From: Mangrovimicrobium sediminis
GTDB lineage: Bacteria > Pseudomonadota > Gammaproteobacteria > Pseudomonadales > Halieaceae
Length of the DNA stretch: 64,000 nt
Reading direction: 5' to 3'
NCBI RefSeq assembly: GCF_004745945.1
Contig: NZ_SRLE01000012.1
Coordinates: 186,001 to 250,000 of the forward strand
A program made the position numbers and the translations under genes. Shown in pieces: positions 35,373 through 46,123 of this stretch; position 1 is the stretch's first letter, and every line of letters starts with the position of its first letter. The notes beneath the pieces were generated by a model. It was given only the letters and a program-made list of their open reading frames with translations. It did not search any database and was not told where the DNA came from.

Positions 35373-36674
35373 TTACGCGGCCAGCCAATTCTCGTTGGGT
35401 TGGCGCATGTTCCGGGTGATAGGGCAGTGGCGGGAAATCGCAAACAACATTTTGAACATCTCCACCAGGTGGGGTGACACCACCGGTTTGCCCGTGGTCA
35501 GGATAGACACGGCAATTTCGCGTGACGGGTCCGCCCAGCACAGCACGTTGGACAGGCCGAGATGGCCGTAAGCGTGCTGGGTGTTGGGGCCATACAGGCC
35601 GAACGGGGAGTTCCCCAGCATGAACCCCGCGCTGTAGCGCATCGGCATCTTGAGTGATGCGTCCATCTGCGACTTGCCCGCTTCCTGAGTGGCGCGGTGG
35701 ATGGTCAGCGGCTGCATTACCCTGCGGTTCTCGTACACCCCGCCGTCGAGCATCATCTGGTAGAAACGGCCCGCCTCTTCGGCGGTGCTGTAGATATTGG
35801 CCGCCAGCAACTCCGCGGTAAGGAATTCCTCGGTGTTGGACAGATCGACCGCCTCGTCCACACCGACCCCCAGCACTTTTTCCAAAGTGCCGCCCACGAT
35901 GGGCCCGGGCTTCAGGCCGGTGGCGTAGTTCATGGCCACCCGCGGCAGGTCGCGCCGGGTGAGCCCGTAGCGGAAGTAGCGCATCTTCAGCGGCTTGCGG
36001 AAGTGGCGGTCCATGTACTGCTGCGCGGTGAGGCCGGTGGTTACGCGTATCAACTCGTCGATGATGAAGCCGCCGGTGATCGCGTGGTACGCCTGGGTGC
36101 GGCCGTGGTAGTCCAGCGGCTTTGCGGCGCAAATGCGCTCGACAATCGCCTCGCGGTCGAACAACTCCCTGGGGTCGACCCGCTCGCCCACGCCGGGAAC
36201 GCCGGCGCGGTGGGCCAGCAGCTGGAAAATCGTGGTGTTGTGCTTGCCGTTGGAACCGTAGGCCGGAATGTAATAGCTGATCGGGTCGAGCAGGTGAATC
36301 TCGCCCTGTTCGGCCAGCAGGTGCAGAAGCATGGCGCTCACGCCCTTGGCGGCGGAGAACTGGCAGATGGGGGTGTTCAGTTTGGCGACCACCGCTTTCG
36401 GGTCTGCCGCGTCGCCCTTCTGGTAGCCGACGATGCGGTTGAGCAGGATATTGCCGCGGTGCCGCAGGCAGATGCTGATCAGCGGGTGCACACCGGTGCG
36501 GTACAGGCCCAGGGTGGCGTCCCAGATCGCCTCGGCGGCGTCCGGCTGCAGCCCGCTCTCCTCCGCGGGAATCTCGGCTTTGTCATCTATGCTGGTAATA
36601 CTGTCGAGATCGTCCGGGATTGCGACCCGGCGGAAGGGGTTGGCGAGGGCTTTTCTGGTCAGGCAGGCAAGCAT
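35373..36674 (-). CDS. Serine hydrolase, beta-lactamase class C / esterase family
   Basis: Protein of 433 residues. The nucleophile motif S-x-x-K is FSAAKG (Ser near residue 107), then AYGSNGKHNTTIFQLLAHRAG, and a YHAITGG segment taking the place of the Y-x-N motif. The C-terminus has AYGHLGLSNVLCWADP, the usual H-x-G element. No signal peptide is apparent, so it is probably a cytoplasmic or loosely bound esterase/lipase-like hydrolase (EstB type) and not a resistance enzyme. Start ATG 36674 has GGGAG upstream. It lies opposite to its neighbours, between PEP-CTERM genes and ugd. Confidence 0.88.
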   Translation of the reverse strand: MLACLTRKALANPFRRVAIPDDLDSITSIDDKAEIPAEESGLQPDAAEAIWDATLGLYRTGVHPLISICLRHRGNILLNRIVGYQKGDAADPKAVVAKLNTPICQFSAAKGVSAMLLHLLAEQGEIHLLDPISYYIPAYGSNGKHNTTIFQLLAHRAGVPGVGERVDPRELFDREAIVERICAAKPLDYHGRTQAYHAITGGFIIDELIRVTTGLTAQQYMDRHFRKPLKMRYFRYGLTRRDLPRVAMNYATGLKPGPIVGGTLEKVLGVGVDEAVDLSNTEEFLTAELLAANIYSTAEEAGRFYQMMLDGGVYENRRVMQPLTIHRATQEAGKSQMDASLKMPMRYSAGFMLGNSPFGLYGPNTQHAYGHLGLSNVLCWADPSREIAVSILTTGKPVVSPHLVEMFKMLFAISRHCPITRNMRQPNENWLAA

Positions 36675-36833
36675 GGTGGTTCTCCCGATCTGGCGGGGTC
36701 TAGCATATACCCCACAGCGCATAGGGAAAAGCGCCCCCGGAGGCGCCGCGCACCCACCAGATGGCCTGCAGCTTGCATGTTTCACGTCGGCACTGAACAA
36801 TGCCGGCACTAAAATTTTGAAAGAGAGACAACT

Positions 36834-38138
36834 ATGAATGTGGTGATGATCGGCGCGGGATACGTGGGCCTGGTTTCCGGTGCGTGCTTTTCCGAATTTG
36901 GCGCAAATGTCGTCTGTGTCGATCTCAACCAGGAGCGCATCGATGCGCTTACGGCGGGGCAGATCCCTATCTACGAACCGGGCCTCTCCAGCCTGGTCAC
37001 CCGCAACCGCGAGGCCGGCCGCTTGCGCTTCACCACCGCGCTGGCGGAGGCGGTGACCGAGGCCGATCTCGTGTTTATCGCCGTGGGTACACCCACGCGG
37101 CGCGGCGACGGCCACGCCGACCTCGGGTACGTGTATGCCGCCGCCCGGGACATCGCGCCGCACCTGCGCGGCTATACCGTGGTGGTGGATAAATCCACGG
37201 TACCGGTGGGCACCGCGGCACAGGTGCGGCGCATCATCGCCGAGACCAACCCGGGTGCGGATTTCGATGTCGCGTCCAACCCGGAATTCCTGCGCGAGGG
37301 CGCGGCGATCAGTGACTTCCTGCGCCCCGACCGCGTGGTTCTCGGCGTGGAGAGTTCACGCGCCGAGTCGCTGCTGCGCGAACTGTACCGGCCGCTCAAC
37401 CTGATCGAGGCGCCCATCCTGGTCACTGACCTGGAGAGTGCGGAATTGATCAAGTATGCCGCCAACGCCTTCCTCGCCACCAAGATCAGCTTTATCAACG
37501 AAATCTCCCAACTGTGCGAGGCGGTGGGCGCGGACGTCCACGCGGTGGCCCGCGGCATGGGGCTGGATGGGCGCATCGGCAAGAAATTCCTGCATGCGGG
37601 GCCCGGCTATGGCGGGTCTTGCTTCCCCAAGGATACGCTGGCGCTGGTACGCACCGCCCAGGAGTACGGCGTGTCCTCGCGCATCGTGGAATCCGTGGTC
37701 GAGGTCAACGCCGCGCAGAAGGCGCGCATGGTGCAGAAAGTGCGCCACGCGCTGGACGGTTCCGAGGCGGGCAAGCGCATCGCGGTGCTCGGCCTCACCT
37801 TCAAACCGGAGACCGACGACATGCGCGACGCGCCCGCGCTGTCCATCCTGCCGCCGCTGGTGGACAAGGGCGCCGTGATTGTTGCCCACGACCCGCAGGG
37901 CATGCGTGAGGCCAAGGCCCTGCTGCCCGACTCAGTAGAGTATGCCGACGATATCTACACCGCCATCGAGGGTGCCGACGCGGTGGTCCTGCTCACCGAG
38001 TGGAACGCCTACCGCGGGCTGGACCTGCCGCGGGTCAAGGCCAGCATGCGCGGCGACGCCTTTATCGACCTGCGCAATGTCTATGAGCCGAAGATGATGG
38101 CCGAGTACGGCTTCCGCTATACCTGTGTTGGCCGCTGA
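36834..38138 (+). CDS. ugd: UDP-glucose 6-dehydrogenase
   Basis: Oxidises UDP-glucose to UDP-glucuronate with two NAD, supplying acidic sugar for exopolysaccharide. 434 residues. N-terminal GAGYVGLVSGACFSEFG Rossmann loop, VFIAVGTPTRRGDGHADL, FDVASNPEFLREGAA, and the catalytic Cys in GPGYGGSCFPKD (near residue 262). The C-terminal domain contains VLGLTFKPETDDMRDAP. A GAGAGA ribosome site precedes the ATG. The position beside the PEP-CTERM/EPS genes fits a role in polymer precursor supply. GDP-mannose dehydrogenase is a less likely reading of the same fold. Confidence 0.93.
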   Translation: MNVVMIGAGYVGLVSGACFSEFGANVVCVDLNQERIDALTAGQIPIYEPGLSSLVTRNREAGRLRFTTALAEAVTEADLVFIAVGTPTRRGDGHADLGYVYAAARDIAPHLRGYTVVVDKSTVPVGTAAQVRRIIAETNPGADFDVASNPEFLREGAAISDFLRPDRVVLGVESSRAESLLRELYRPLNLIEAPILVTDLESAELIKYAANAFLATKISFINEISQLCEAVGADVHAVARGMGLDGRIGKKFLHAGPGYGGSCFPKDTLALVRTAQEYGVSSRIVESVVEVNAAQKARMVQKVRHALDGSEAGKRIAVLGLTFKPETDDMRDAPALSILPPLVDKGAVIVAHDPQGMREAKALLPDSVEYADDIYTAIEGADAVVLLTEWNAYRGLDLPRVKASMRGDAFIDLRNVYEPKMMAEYGFRYTCVGR

Positions 38139-38215
38139 GCTGCGCACTACCCCACTCTGAAGTTGTCACACATGTGTCATAAACGTTTACAGTGTCACCA
38201 TTCCGATATTTTTAA

Positions 38216-38231
38216 TGTGAGCTATCTCACT
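38216..38231. promoter_or_regulatory. CRP/Vfr-like binding site
   Basis: TGTGAGCTATCTCACT matches TGTGA-N6-TCACA except for the last base. It lies in an AT-rich stretch about 100 bases before the small membrane-protein gene. A perfect palindrome ACACATGTGT is 45 bases upstream. Confidence 0.5.
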
Positions 38232-38332
38232 GTTTGAACACATAATTTTTGTATCGGCGTAATAATTGCTTTAAGGTTTTCAGCACCGAAGTCACCAAAT
38301 ACTTCCCTACATGCTGCGGGCTCCCTAGAAGA

Positions 38333-38614
38333 ATGGACTCTGTGTTGATCATCCTCGCCGTTATGGGCTTCGCCTCGGTGGTACTGGCGCTGTATATCCT
38401 CGCCGATGCCAACCGCACCTATATCGGCGACGGTGACAAGGGCGACCGCGCCAGCCTCGGCCTCAATGGCGGCGCCGGGCACCGCTATCGCGAGCGCAGT
38501 TCCCGCGACCGGCGCAGCGGCAGACCGGTATCATTTCCGTTGTCGCTGGACGGTATGCTAATCCCCGAAGACCGGCGTAAACTACCGGACCGGCGCAAGC
38601 GCGAAGCCGCGTAA
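38333..38614 (+). CDS. Small one-pass membrane protein upstream of prsK
   Basis: Protein of 93 residues. An N-terminal hydrophobic helix (VLIILAVMGFASVVLALYILA) is followed by a strongly basic cytoplasmic tail with DRRSGRPV, EDRRKLPDRRKREAA. No family is recognised. ATG 38333 has a weak AGAAG site. It sits just before prsK, so it may modulate that sensor or belong to the same transcription unit; the gap to prsK is 64 bases with its own TATAAT-like hexamer. Confidence 0.65.
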   Translation: MDSVLIILAVMGFASVVLALYILADANRTYIGDGDKGDRASLGLNGGAGHRYRERSSRDRRSGRPVSFPLSLDGMLIPEDRRKLPDRRKREAA

Positions 38615-38678
38615 GCAGCCTGAAACGGCGACCCCGGCCAGAGCCGGCGAAGCCCTATAATAATAAGCTCTCGCGGGT

Positions 38679-40782
38679 TTGGCGGGGGGGTTAGAGATCG
38701 ACATCAACCTGATCAGCTACGGCTCGACCTGGGTGACCTATTCCCTGTTGGGAATCGGGTTGTCCGCGTTGTTGCGCAATCGCGCCATTTCACTGGCGGC
38801 CACCGTGTGCGTGTCGCTGACGGCGATCTGGGGGGCCGTGGTCGGACTCGGCTCGCTGCTGGATTACCCGCCGGTGAAGCTCTACCAGGTCGCGGAAGCG
38901 GCGCGCAACGGCGCCTGGATGTTCATGCTCTACAACATGTACGGCATGAAGCTGCGCGGCTCCGGCCACTTCTTTTCCACCCGGCGCTGGCTGCCCTGGT
39001 TCTTCGCCGGCGTCGTGCTGCTGCTATTGCACCTGTTCACCCTGGACTGGGCGCTGCGCGCCTTTGGCTTGCCGCAATCCCTCGAGCGCGACTTCACCTA
39101 CTTCATGTGGCTGTGCTTTTCCCTGGGCACGCTGGTGCTGCTGGAGCAGGTCTACCGCATCAGCACGACCTCCGAGCGCTGGCGCATCAAGTACATGTGC
39201 CTCGGCCTGGGGTTCATCTTCGTCTACGACTTCCTGATGTACACCGAGGCGCTGATCCTGCGCCAGCTCAACCCGGTGATGTGGCAGGCGCGCGGAGCGG
39301 TGGTCGCGGTGACCGCGCCGCTGATCGGCCTGTCGGTGATTCGCAGCCGCATCCGCAGCCCGGAAATGCAGGTCTCCCGGCACGTGGTGTTCCACACGGT
39401 CACCTTGCTGGTGGCCGGCGTCTACCTGATCTTCATCGCCTGTGTCGCCTACGCGATCAACGTCATGGGCGGCACCTGGGGCGGCGTACTGCAGATCACC
39501 TTTCTGTCCATGGCCGCGCTGGCGTTTCTCACCGTGGTGCTTTCGGCGCGGGTGCGCGACCTGGTGCGGGTCTGGCTCAGCAAGCATTTCTTCAGTTACC
39601 GCTACGACTACCGGCGCGAATGGCTGGAATTCACCCAGACCCTGGCGGAGAGCGCCAGCTCCACGCCGCGGGCGATCACCCAGGCGATGACCAAGATCTG
39701 CGGCAGCCCCTCGGCGCTGCTGTGGATGCGCACCGAGGCACGTAATTTCACGCTGATCGAACAGTGGCAGATGGCCGACCCCGGCCCGCTGGGAGATTTC
39801 TCATCCATGGCCACCTGGCTGGAGCGCACCGGCTGGATCATCGATCTCGACGAGCTGCGCGACAACCCCGCGATCTACGCTGAACTGGAATTGCCGGAGG
39901 CGCTGGAGTCCCTGCCGCGCGCCTGGCTCATCGTCCCGCTGATGTTCACCGACCGACTACAGGGCATCCTGCTGCTGCTCAAGCCGGACATCGTGCCGGC
40001 CCTGAACTGGGAGGACCGCGACCTGCTCAAGGTGGCCGGGCGCGCCGCCGCCACCCACCTGGCGCGCTTCCAGGCCCACGCGGACCTCGTCGAGGCGCGC
40101 CAGTTCGAGGCCTTCAACCGGCTCTCGGCCTATGTGGTACACGACCTGAAGAACATTCTCGCGCAGCAGTCGCTGATCGTTTCCAACGCCGCGCGCCACC
40201 GCAACAACCCGGAATTCCTGGACGACGTGTTCGAGACCATCGAGCACTCGGTGCAGCGCATGACCCGGCTGATGGCACAGATGCGCAGCGGCGTGCGCGG
40301 CGAGGCCAAGGAGCCGGTGGAACTGGTGCCGCTGCTGCAGCGGGTGGTCGATTCGAAGAGCGCCACGCGGCCGCAGCCGGAGTTCTCGCCACCGCGGGCG
40401 GACTACCAGGTGGAGGCCGACAGCGAGCAACTGGCGACGGTGTTCGGCCACCTGATCCAGAACGCCCAGGAGGCGACGCCGCCGGATGGCAGGGTGAGCA
40501 TCAACCTGCAGCCGGTGGATGGGCGGGTGAAGATCTCCATCCGCGACTCCGGCAAGGGCATGGACGAGTATTTCATCAAGCACCGATTGTTTACGCCCTT
40601 CGATACCACCAAGGGGCTCACCGGCATGGGTATCGGCGTGGTGGAGAGCCGCGAGTACGTGCGCAGCCTGGGCGGCGAGATGCACGTACACAGCACCCCG
40701 GGGGTGGGCAGTTGCTTTACTGTGGTGCTACCATGTGCGCCGCATTTGCATATAACAATAGAAAAACCCGGGGATGTCGTAG

Positions 40783-40793
<11 letters not shown>
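38679..40793 (+). CDS. prsK: PEP-CTERM system histidine kinase PrsK
   Basis: Sensor kinase of 704 residues. The N-terminus is a multi-TM sensor (about seven helices to residue 300) with MFMLYNMYGMKLRG and STRRWLPWFFAGVVLLLLH, then a GAF domain (about 330-460) and a kinase core: H-box YVVHDLKNILAQQSLIVSNA (His near 487) and ATPase N, G1 and G2 boxes (HLIQNAQEATPP, DSGKGMDEYF, GMGIGVVESREYV). This architecture with an H-D-L-K-N box defines PrsK, which signals to PrsR. The start is uncertain: TTG 38679 is the best site, but a TATAAT-like hexamer lies only about 20 bases before it. prsR overlaps its 3' end. Confidence 0.92.
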
Positions 40794-42135
<1,342 letters not shown>

Positions 42136-42365
42136 TTCACAGTGGCGCGCCTGCGCGTCACTCCTCCCTGTAAAAAAACCTGACACCCGGCGCCGCCCGG
42201 CATGCCGCCTGGCCGCCTGCGCAGGGGGTTCACCTGTGCCGCCCGAGTACTTCAGTCAGGAATATTTACAATCGCCCCGGGATTTGCCGAACGACTGGCC
42301 CATACAGGCTATCAGGCACCAATTTCGAGGCAAAAAACCGCGTTAAAACAAGGGCCTGTGCTGCT

Positions 42366-42381
42366 TGGCACACTAGTTGAA
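42366..42381 (+). promoter_or_regulatory. Possible sigma-54 promoter of PEP-CTERM gene C
   Basis: TGGCACACTAGTTGAA has a perfect -24 element and TTGA in place of TTGC at -12, so the GG-N10-GC rule fails by one base. Its position, about 60 bases before the riboswitch, fits a PrsR-dependent promoter. Confidence 0.4.
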
Positions 42382-42435
42382 TAGTACCGGGGGCGAGCAT
42401 CGAAGCCTCCAGTGCAGTTCTGCTTCGGGTACGCA

Positions 42436-42515
42436 CCATTACTAGGCGAGGAAAGGCCAAACCGGGGGCGACCCCGGGACGGAAAGTCACAGGACTCGAT
42501 ATCCAGGAGGGGTTG
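42436..42515 (+). promoter_or_regulatory. Cyclic-di-GMP-I (GEMM) riboswitch candidate
   Basis: The leader has the GEMM core in order: AAAGGCCAAACC (42452-42463), a CCGGGG stem capped by a GCGA GNRA tetraloop (42464-42475), then GGGACGGAAAGTCAC (42476-42490) with AGGACT following. The usual consensus is AGGCAAACC, GNRA hairpin, GGGACGCAAAGTCACGGG. A short hairpin and AGGAGGGGTTG complete it. It lies about 55 bases upstream of PEP-CTERM gene C, so c-di-GMP probably controls that gene. The extra C and the G for C in GGAAAG are unusual. Confidence 0.68.
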
Positions 42516-42569
42516 TGTTTCGAGTTGGCTGGGCCGCCCTACGAAGTTCAATAAGTAGAGGCACTCTCA

Positions 42570-43112
42570 ATGAATAAACTTGCGACTTTTGCATCCGCTG
42601 CGATTCTCGCGGCATCCGCGGGTTCGGCATCCGCGGCAGTCGTCCAGGTAGAGGGCACCGGCTCCGGCGACGCTACCATCGGTGGCATCTCCCAGAGCAC
42701 GTTCTCCTATGAAGTCAGCGGCACCTTCGATGATGCCACCGGCATCATGAGCCTGGATTTCTCCGTGACCACGATCGTTCCGTCCGTGGGCGCAGAGAAC
42801 TTCATCACCGGTACCCAGACTGTCAACCTGTTCGCCGGCACCTTCGTCGAGGACAACGACACCTGTACGCCGGTCTCCGGTTTCGACATCTGCCCCTATG
42901 CAGACATGAACCCGAACCCCTACGACAGCTTCAACCTGGACAGCTTCGATGCCTCTGGTATCCAGTACACCGTAAGCGACCTGGCCCAGGGTGCCCTGAA
43001 GACTGTGACCTTCAATGTCAGCGCCGTGCCGGTTCCCGCCGCGGTGTGGCTGTTCGGCTCTGCGCTGCTCGGCCTGACCGGTGTTACTCGCCGCCGCAAG
43101 GCAGCTGCGTAA
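42570..43112 (+). CDS. PEP-CTERM-type surface protein C
   Basis: Exported protein of 180 residues. Signal peptide LATFASAAILAASAGSASA, a beta-rich acidic body (VEGTGSGDATIGGISQSTFS, YEVSGTFDDATGIMSLDF) and the sorting tail VPVPAAVWLFGSALLGLTG followed by RRRKAAA. The body is not related to copies A and B. It is the gene directly after prsR. Its leader carries a possible sigma-54 site and a c-di-GMP riboswitch, so it is likely produced under biofilm conditions. ATG 42570 has a GTAGAGG site about ten bases upstream. Confidence 0.88.
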   Translation: MNKLATFASAAILAASAGSASAAVVQVEGTGSGDATIGGISQSTFSYEVSGTFDDATGIMSLDFSVTTIVPSVGAENFITGTQTVNLFAGTFVEDNDTCTPVSGFDICPYADMNPNPYDSFNLDSFDASGIQYTVSDLAQGALKTVTFNVSAVPVPAAVWLFGSALLGLTGVTRRRKAAA

Positions 43113-43132
43113 CCAACGCATCAGCGTTGTTC

Positions 43133-43168
43133 AAAACCCGTGGCGAATGGAATCGCCACGGGTTTTTT
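43133..43168 (+). terminator. Terminator after PEP-CTERM gene C
   Basis: AACCCGTGGCGA pairs perfectly with TCGCCACGGGTT around a six-base loop and runs into TTTTTT. Confidence 0.9.
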
Positions 43169-43345
43169 ATTGCCGGCTGCGCGGCTCCAGGATGGCCGGC
43201 GCTGCAGCCCCCAAGCGCCGAACGTGTATTGACAGCCCCGTGCCGCCCAATCATGGTGGCAGAGCCGAGCACTGGACCAAAGCGCCAATGCAACAGGCGC
43301 AATACACATAACGAAAACTCTCAGTGAAAACCCCTGAATTGCAGC

Positions 43346-44923
43346 GTGGCAAAAACCCATAAAAAGAAGAAACATCGACGCGGGGCCCCGGGCGCAGACA
43401 ACACACCGGTGGAGCTTCGCGATGCTTTCGGCGCGAACCCGCGACGCCTGCCGCTGGCCCGGGCCATGCGCCTGGCCGCCGCTGCCGCCCAGCGCGGCGA
43501 CCACGGTGCGGCTGAACACATCTACAGCCAGGCCATGGAGCAATGCCCGCAAAACGCTGGCCCGGCCTGCCGCCTGCTGGCCAGCCTGCGCGCCCGAGGC
43601 GAGGACGAGGCGGCGCAGATGCTGGCCTACCGCCTGCAGGCCATGTTCCCGGACGACGCCGACCCGGTCATCGAAGTCGCTGCCTTTTACAGTGAACTCG
43701 GTGAGCCGGCTCGAGCCCTTTCCCTGCTGAGCGGTGCCCTGGAGCGCGCCCCCGCCGAGCGAGCTGGAGGCCTGCAGCGGGCACTGGCCGATACCTTTAT
43801 CACTACCGGGGAGGCAGCGCGCGCCGCCGAACACTTCGATCTGGCCCTGCAAAGTACCCCCGGTGATGTACTGGCTATGTTCGGGCTCAGCCAAATCGCG
43901 CCGGCGCAGCGCCGCGCTGACCTGCTGCCGCGGCTGGAGGCAATGGAGCGGGGCGGGGAAGTGCCTGCGCACGAGCTTCCACACCTGTACTTCGCACTGG
44001 CTTACCTGTGCCAGGCCGACGACCCGGCGCGCTACTTTCACTACCTGCAACTGGCCAACCGCTGCGTGGCCACCGATGCCGGACCCTATCTTGGAGGTCT
44101 GCGCGAGCACTACCTGAAGGTGGAGGCGCTGTTCACGCCATCGTTGCTGGCTGCCTGTGCCGGCCACGAAGCGCAGTCGCCCGCCCCCGTGCTGGTGCTG
44201 GCGCCTCCGCGCTCCGGTACCACGCTCGTCGAACAGGTGCTCGGTGCACACCCGCAGCTGCACCCGGTGGGCGAGAGTCTCGCTTTCGTGGCGGCGTACA
44301 ACCAGGTGCTGCGTGAACGCCAGGCCGAAGGGCCTCTGTGGCAGTGGCAACCCGGGCAATTACACGAGGCACTGCCCCGGCTGGAACGGCATTACATGGG
44401 GCACCAGCGCCTGCGCACTGCGGCGGGTATGCAGCCGGTGGACAAGTCCATCGAGAATATCCGCTATCTCGGCCTGATCCTGCTGGCCTGGCCGCGGGCG
44501 AAAGTGATTCGTCTGCGACGGCACCCGCTGGACACCATTGTTTCCTGCTACCACCAGTTCTTCACTGGCGGCTTCACCCACCTGTTCGACCTGGAAGCCC
44601 TGGCTCACTACTACCTGTTGTTCCAGCAGTACATGGATTTCTGGCAGGCCCGCTTCCCGGATAACTTCGTCGAACTGGAGTACGAGGCGCTGGCCTCCCG
44701 GCCGGAAGAGTCTATCCGCAAGCTGCTGGCTGACTGCGGCCTGCCTTTCGATAAGGCCTGCCTGGAGTTCCACCGTCATGTCGGTAGCGTGGTGACGGCG
44801 AGCAAGCTGCAGGTGCGCCAGCCGGTCCACAGCGCGGCGGTGGCGCGCTGGAAACCCTTTGCCCGGCAGTTACAGCCGGCGATCACCATTCTTGAACGGG
44901 AGCTGCAGTGTGAATTCAGCTGA
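43346..44923 (+). CDS. TPR-containing sulfotransferase
   Basis: Protein of 525 residues in two parts. Residues about 25-270 form helical TPR-like repeats (YSQAMEQCPQNAGPACRLLA, ALSLLSGALERAPAERAGGL). Residues about 280-525 form a PAPS-dependent sulfotransferase with the 5' phosphosulfate loop LAPPRSGTTLVEQVL (near 286) and the 3' phosphate motif VIRLRRHPLDTIVSCYHQFF. Such fusions sulfate proteins or carbohydrates. The N-terminus is very basic (KTHKKKKHRR). Start GTG 43346 has no good ribosome site, so the N-terminus is uncertain. The following methyltransferase overlaps by 14 bases, so the two probably act together. Confidence 0.9.
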   Translation: MAKTHKKKKHRRGAPGADNTPVELRDAFGANPRRLPLARAMRLAAAAAQRGDHGAAEHIYSQAMEQCPQNAGPACRLLASLRARGEDEAAQMLAYRLQAMFPDDADPVIEVAAFYSELGEPARALSLLSGALERAPAERAGGLQRALADTFITTGEAARAAEHFDLALQSTPGDVLAMFGLSQIAPAQRRADLLPRLEAMERGGEVPAHELPHLYFALAYLCQADDPARYFHYLQLANRCVATDAGPYLGGLREHYLKVEALFTPSLLAACAGHEAQSPAPVLVLAPPRSGTTLVEQVLGAHPQLHPVGESLAFVAAYNQVLRERQAEGPLWQWQPGQLHEALPRLERHYMGHQRLRTAAGMQPVDKSIENIRYLGLILLAWPRAKVIRLRRHPLDTIVSCYHQFFTGGFTHLFDLEALAHYYLLFQQYMDFWQARFPDNFVELEYEALASRPEESIRKLLADCGLPFDKACLEFHRHVGSVVTASKLQVRQPVHSAAVARWKPFARQLQPAITILERELQCEFS

Positions 44924-45923
44924 TACCAGACCGGCCGAGGGCCCGGCGCAGGGGCGCCTGCAGCCCGCGGAGTGGGCACACTTCTGGCGACAGTCGCCGG
45001 TGACCTCGATGCTGGACGCCTTCGAGGCGAGCTACGACCTGGAGATCCGCGCGTTCTGGGAGCAACACATGCTCCCCGCGCCCGAGCAACTGGTCGATCT
45101 CGCCACCGGCAACGGCGCCCTGGTCTGGATTGCCGACGAGATTCTCAACCGCGGCGAGCCGCGCACGCGCATTACCGGCGTGGACTTCGCCAGCACGGAC
45201 CCGTTCAAGACCCTGGGCCGGAAGCGGCGCGATTACCCGATGGTCGAGTTCATCGGCAATACCAATATTGAAGCGCTGCCCATGGCCGACGCGTCCGTCG
45301 ACATGGCCGTGAGCCAGTGGGGGTTCGAGTACGCGCAGCCGGAGCGCGCGGTGCTCGAGCTGTTGCGGGTGCTCAAGCCGGCGAGCCGCGTGGCGCTCAT
45401 CTGCCACTACGAGGATTCCGATATTGTCCGCCACAGTCGCGGGGCCTACGGTGTGTACGATCATTTCCTCAACCAGGCTGCGCTGTTCGATCGCTACCTC
45501 GCGCTCGCCGATGCCACACCGAAGCGCGCGGGTGCGCAGCAACTGCGCACAGTCCCCGCCTATCAGCAGGCACTGGGGCAGCTCAACCAAAGTATCCATG
45601 CACTGGGACAGTTCCTGGGTTCGACACCCGGGCTCAACCCCGCGCGGGCCAAGCACTACCTGGATTGCCTGCAATCGGTGTTCACCAGCAACCGGCTGGC
45701 CACGCGCGCCGCGCGGCGCGAGGCCATCATCGGCTACCGGGAGCAGATGCTGTCCGCCATGCGACGTGCCGAGGATCTCTACTCCAGCGTGCTGACCCGC
45801 GAGGAGTGCGCGCAGCTGGTCGGCATGTTCGAGGCGGCGGGTTTTACGGTGCGCCACAATGCCCCCGTGCGCCACGCGCGCCTGGGGGACGTTGGCATGG
45901 GAATTGCTGTTTATCGGCAGTAA
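44910..45923 (+). CDS. SAM-dependent methyltransferase
   Basis: Class I methyltransferase of 337 residues. Motif I is LVDLATGNGALVWIAD, the acidic loop is ITGVDFAS, motif II/III covers MADASVDMAVSQWGFEY and LRVLKPASRVALICH. The C-terminal part (about 180-320) is helical and specific to this subgroup. GTG 44910 has GGGAG at eight-base spacing and overlaps the sulfotransferase end. The target is unknown; coupling with the TPR-sulfotransferase suggests the same acceptor or modification of its product. Confidence 0.87.
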   Translation: MNSADTRPAEGPAQGRLQPAEWAHFWRQSPVTSMLDAFEASYDLEIRAFWEQHMLPAPEQLVDLATGNGALVWIADEILNRGEPRTRITGVDFASTDPFKTLGRKRRDYPMVEFIGNTNIEALPMADASVDMAVSQWGFEYAQPERAVLELLRVLKPASRVALICHYEDSDIVRHSRGAYGVYDHFLNQAALFDRYLALADATPKRAGAQQLRTVPAYQQALGQLNQSIHALGQFLGSTPGLNPARAKHYLDCLQSVFTSNRLATRAARREAIIGYREQMLSAMRRAEDLYSSVLTREECAQLVGMFEAAGFTVRHNAPVRHARLGDVGMGIAVYRQ

Positions 45924-46086
45924 CTTCGCTTGATGGCCTTGTTGGGTGGTCGCCGGCGGGGTGGTCGCGTTGATTGTGCCCAGGATAGTGCATACACTGG
46001 TTTGAATCCGCGAAGACTAGTCATCGAAAGCTTTTTCGATATTCCAGGACGATTTATTCAGATCACATACCCGCGCTATACAGAAC

Positions 46087-46092
46087 TATAAT
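46087..46092 (+). promoter_or_regulatory. TATAAT -10 element upstream of the SlyD-like gene
   Basis: A perfect TATAAT lies 32 bases before the start at 46124; the -35 region is weak. It may serve the isomerase and the export operon beyond it. Confidence 0.4.
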
Positions 46093-46123
46093 CATTGGGG
46101 CGTGATTTGAGGGGGTGAAGTTT

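Noticed and set aside
42141-42165. GTGGCGCG-CCTG-CGCGTCAC hairpin after prsR as a terminator
   Set aside because: The stem has one mismatch and no T tract follows, so termination is not supported.
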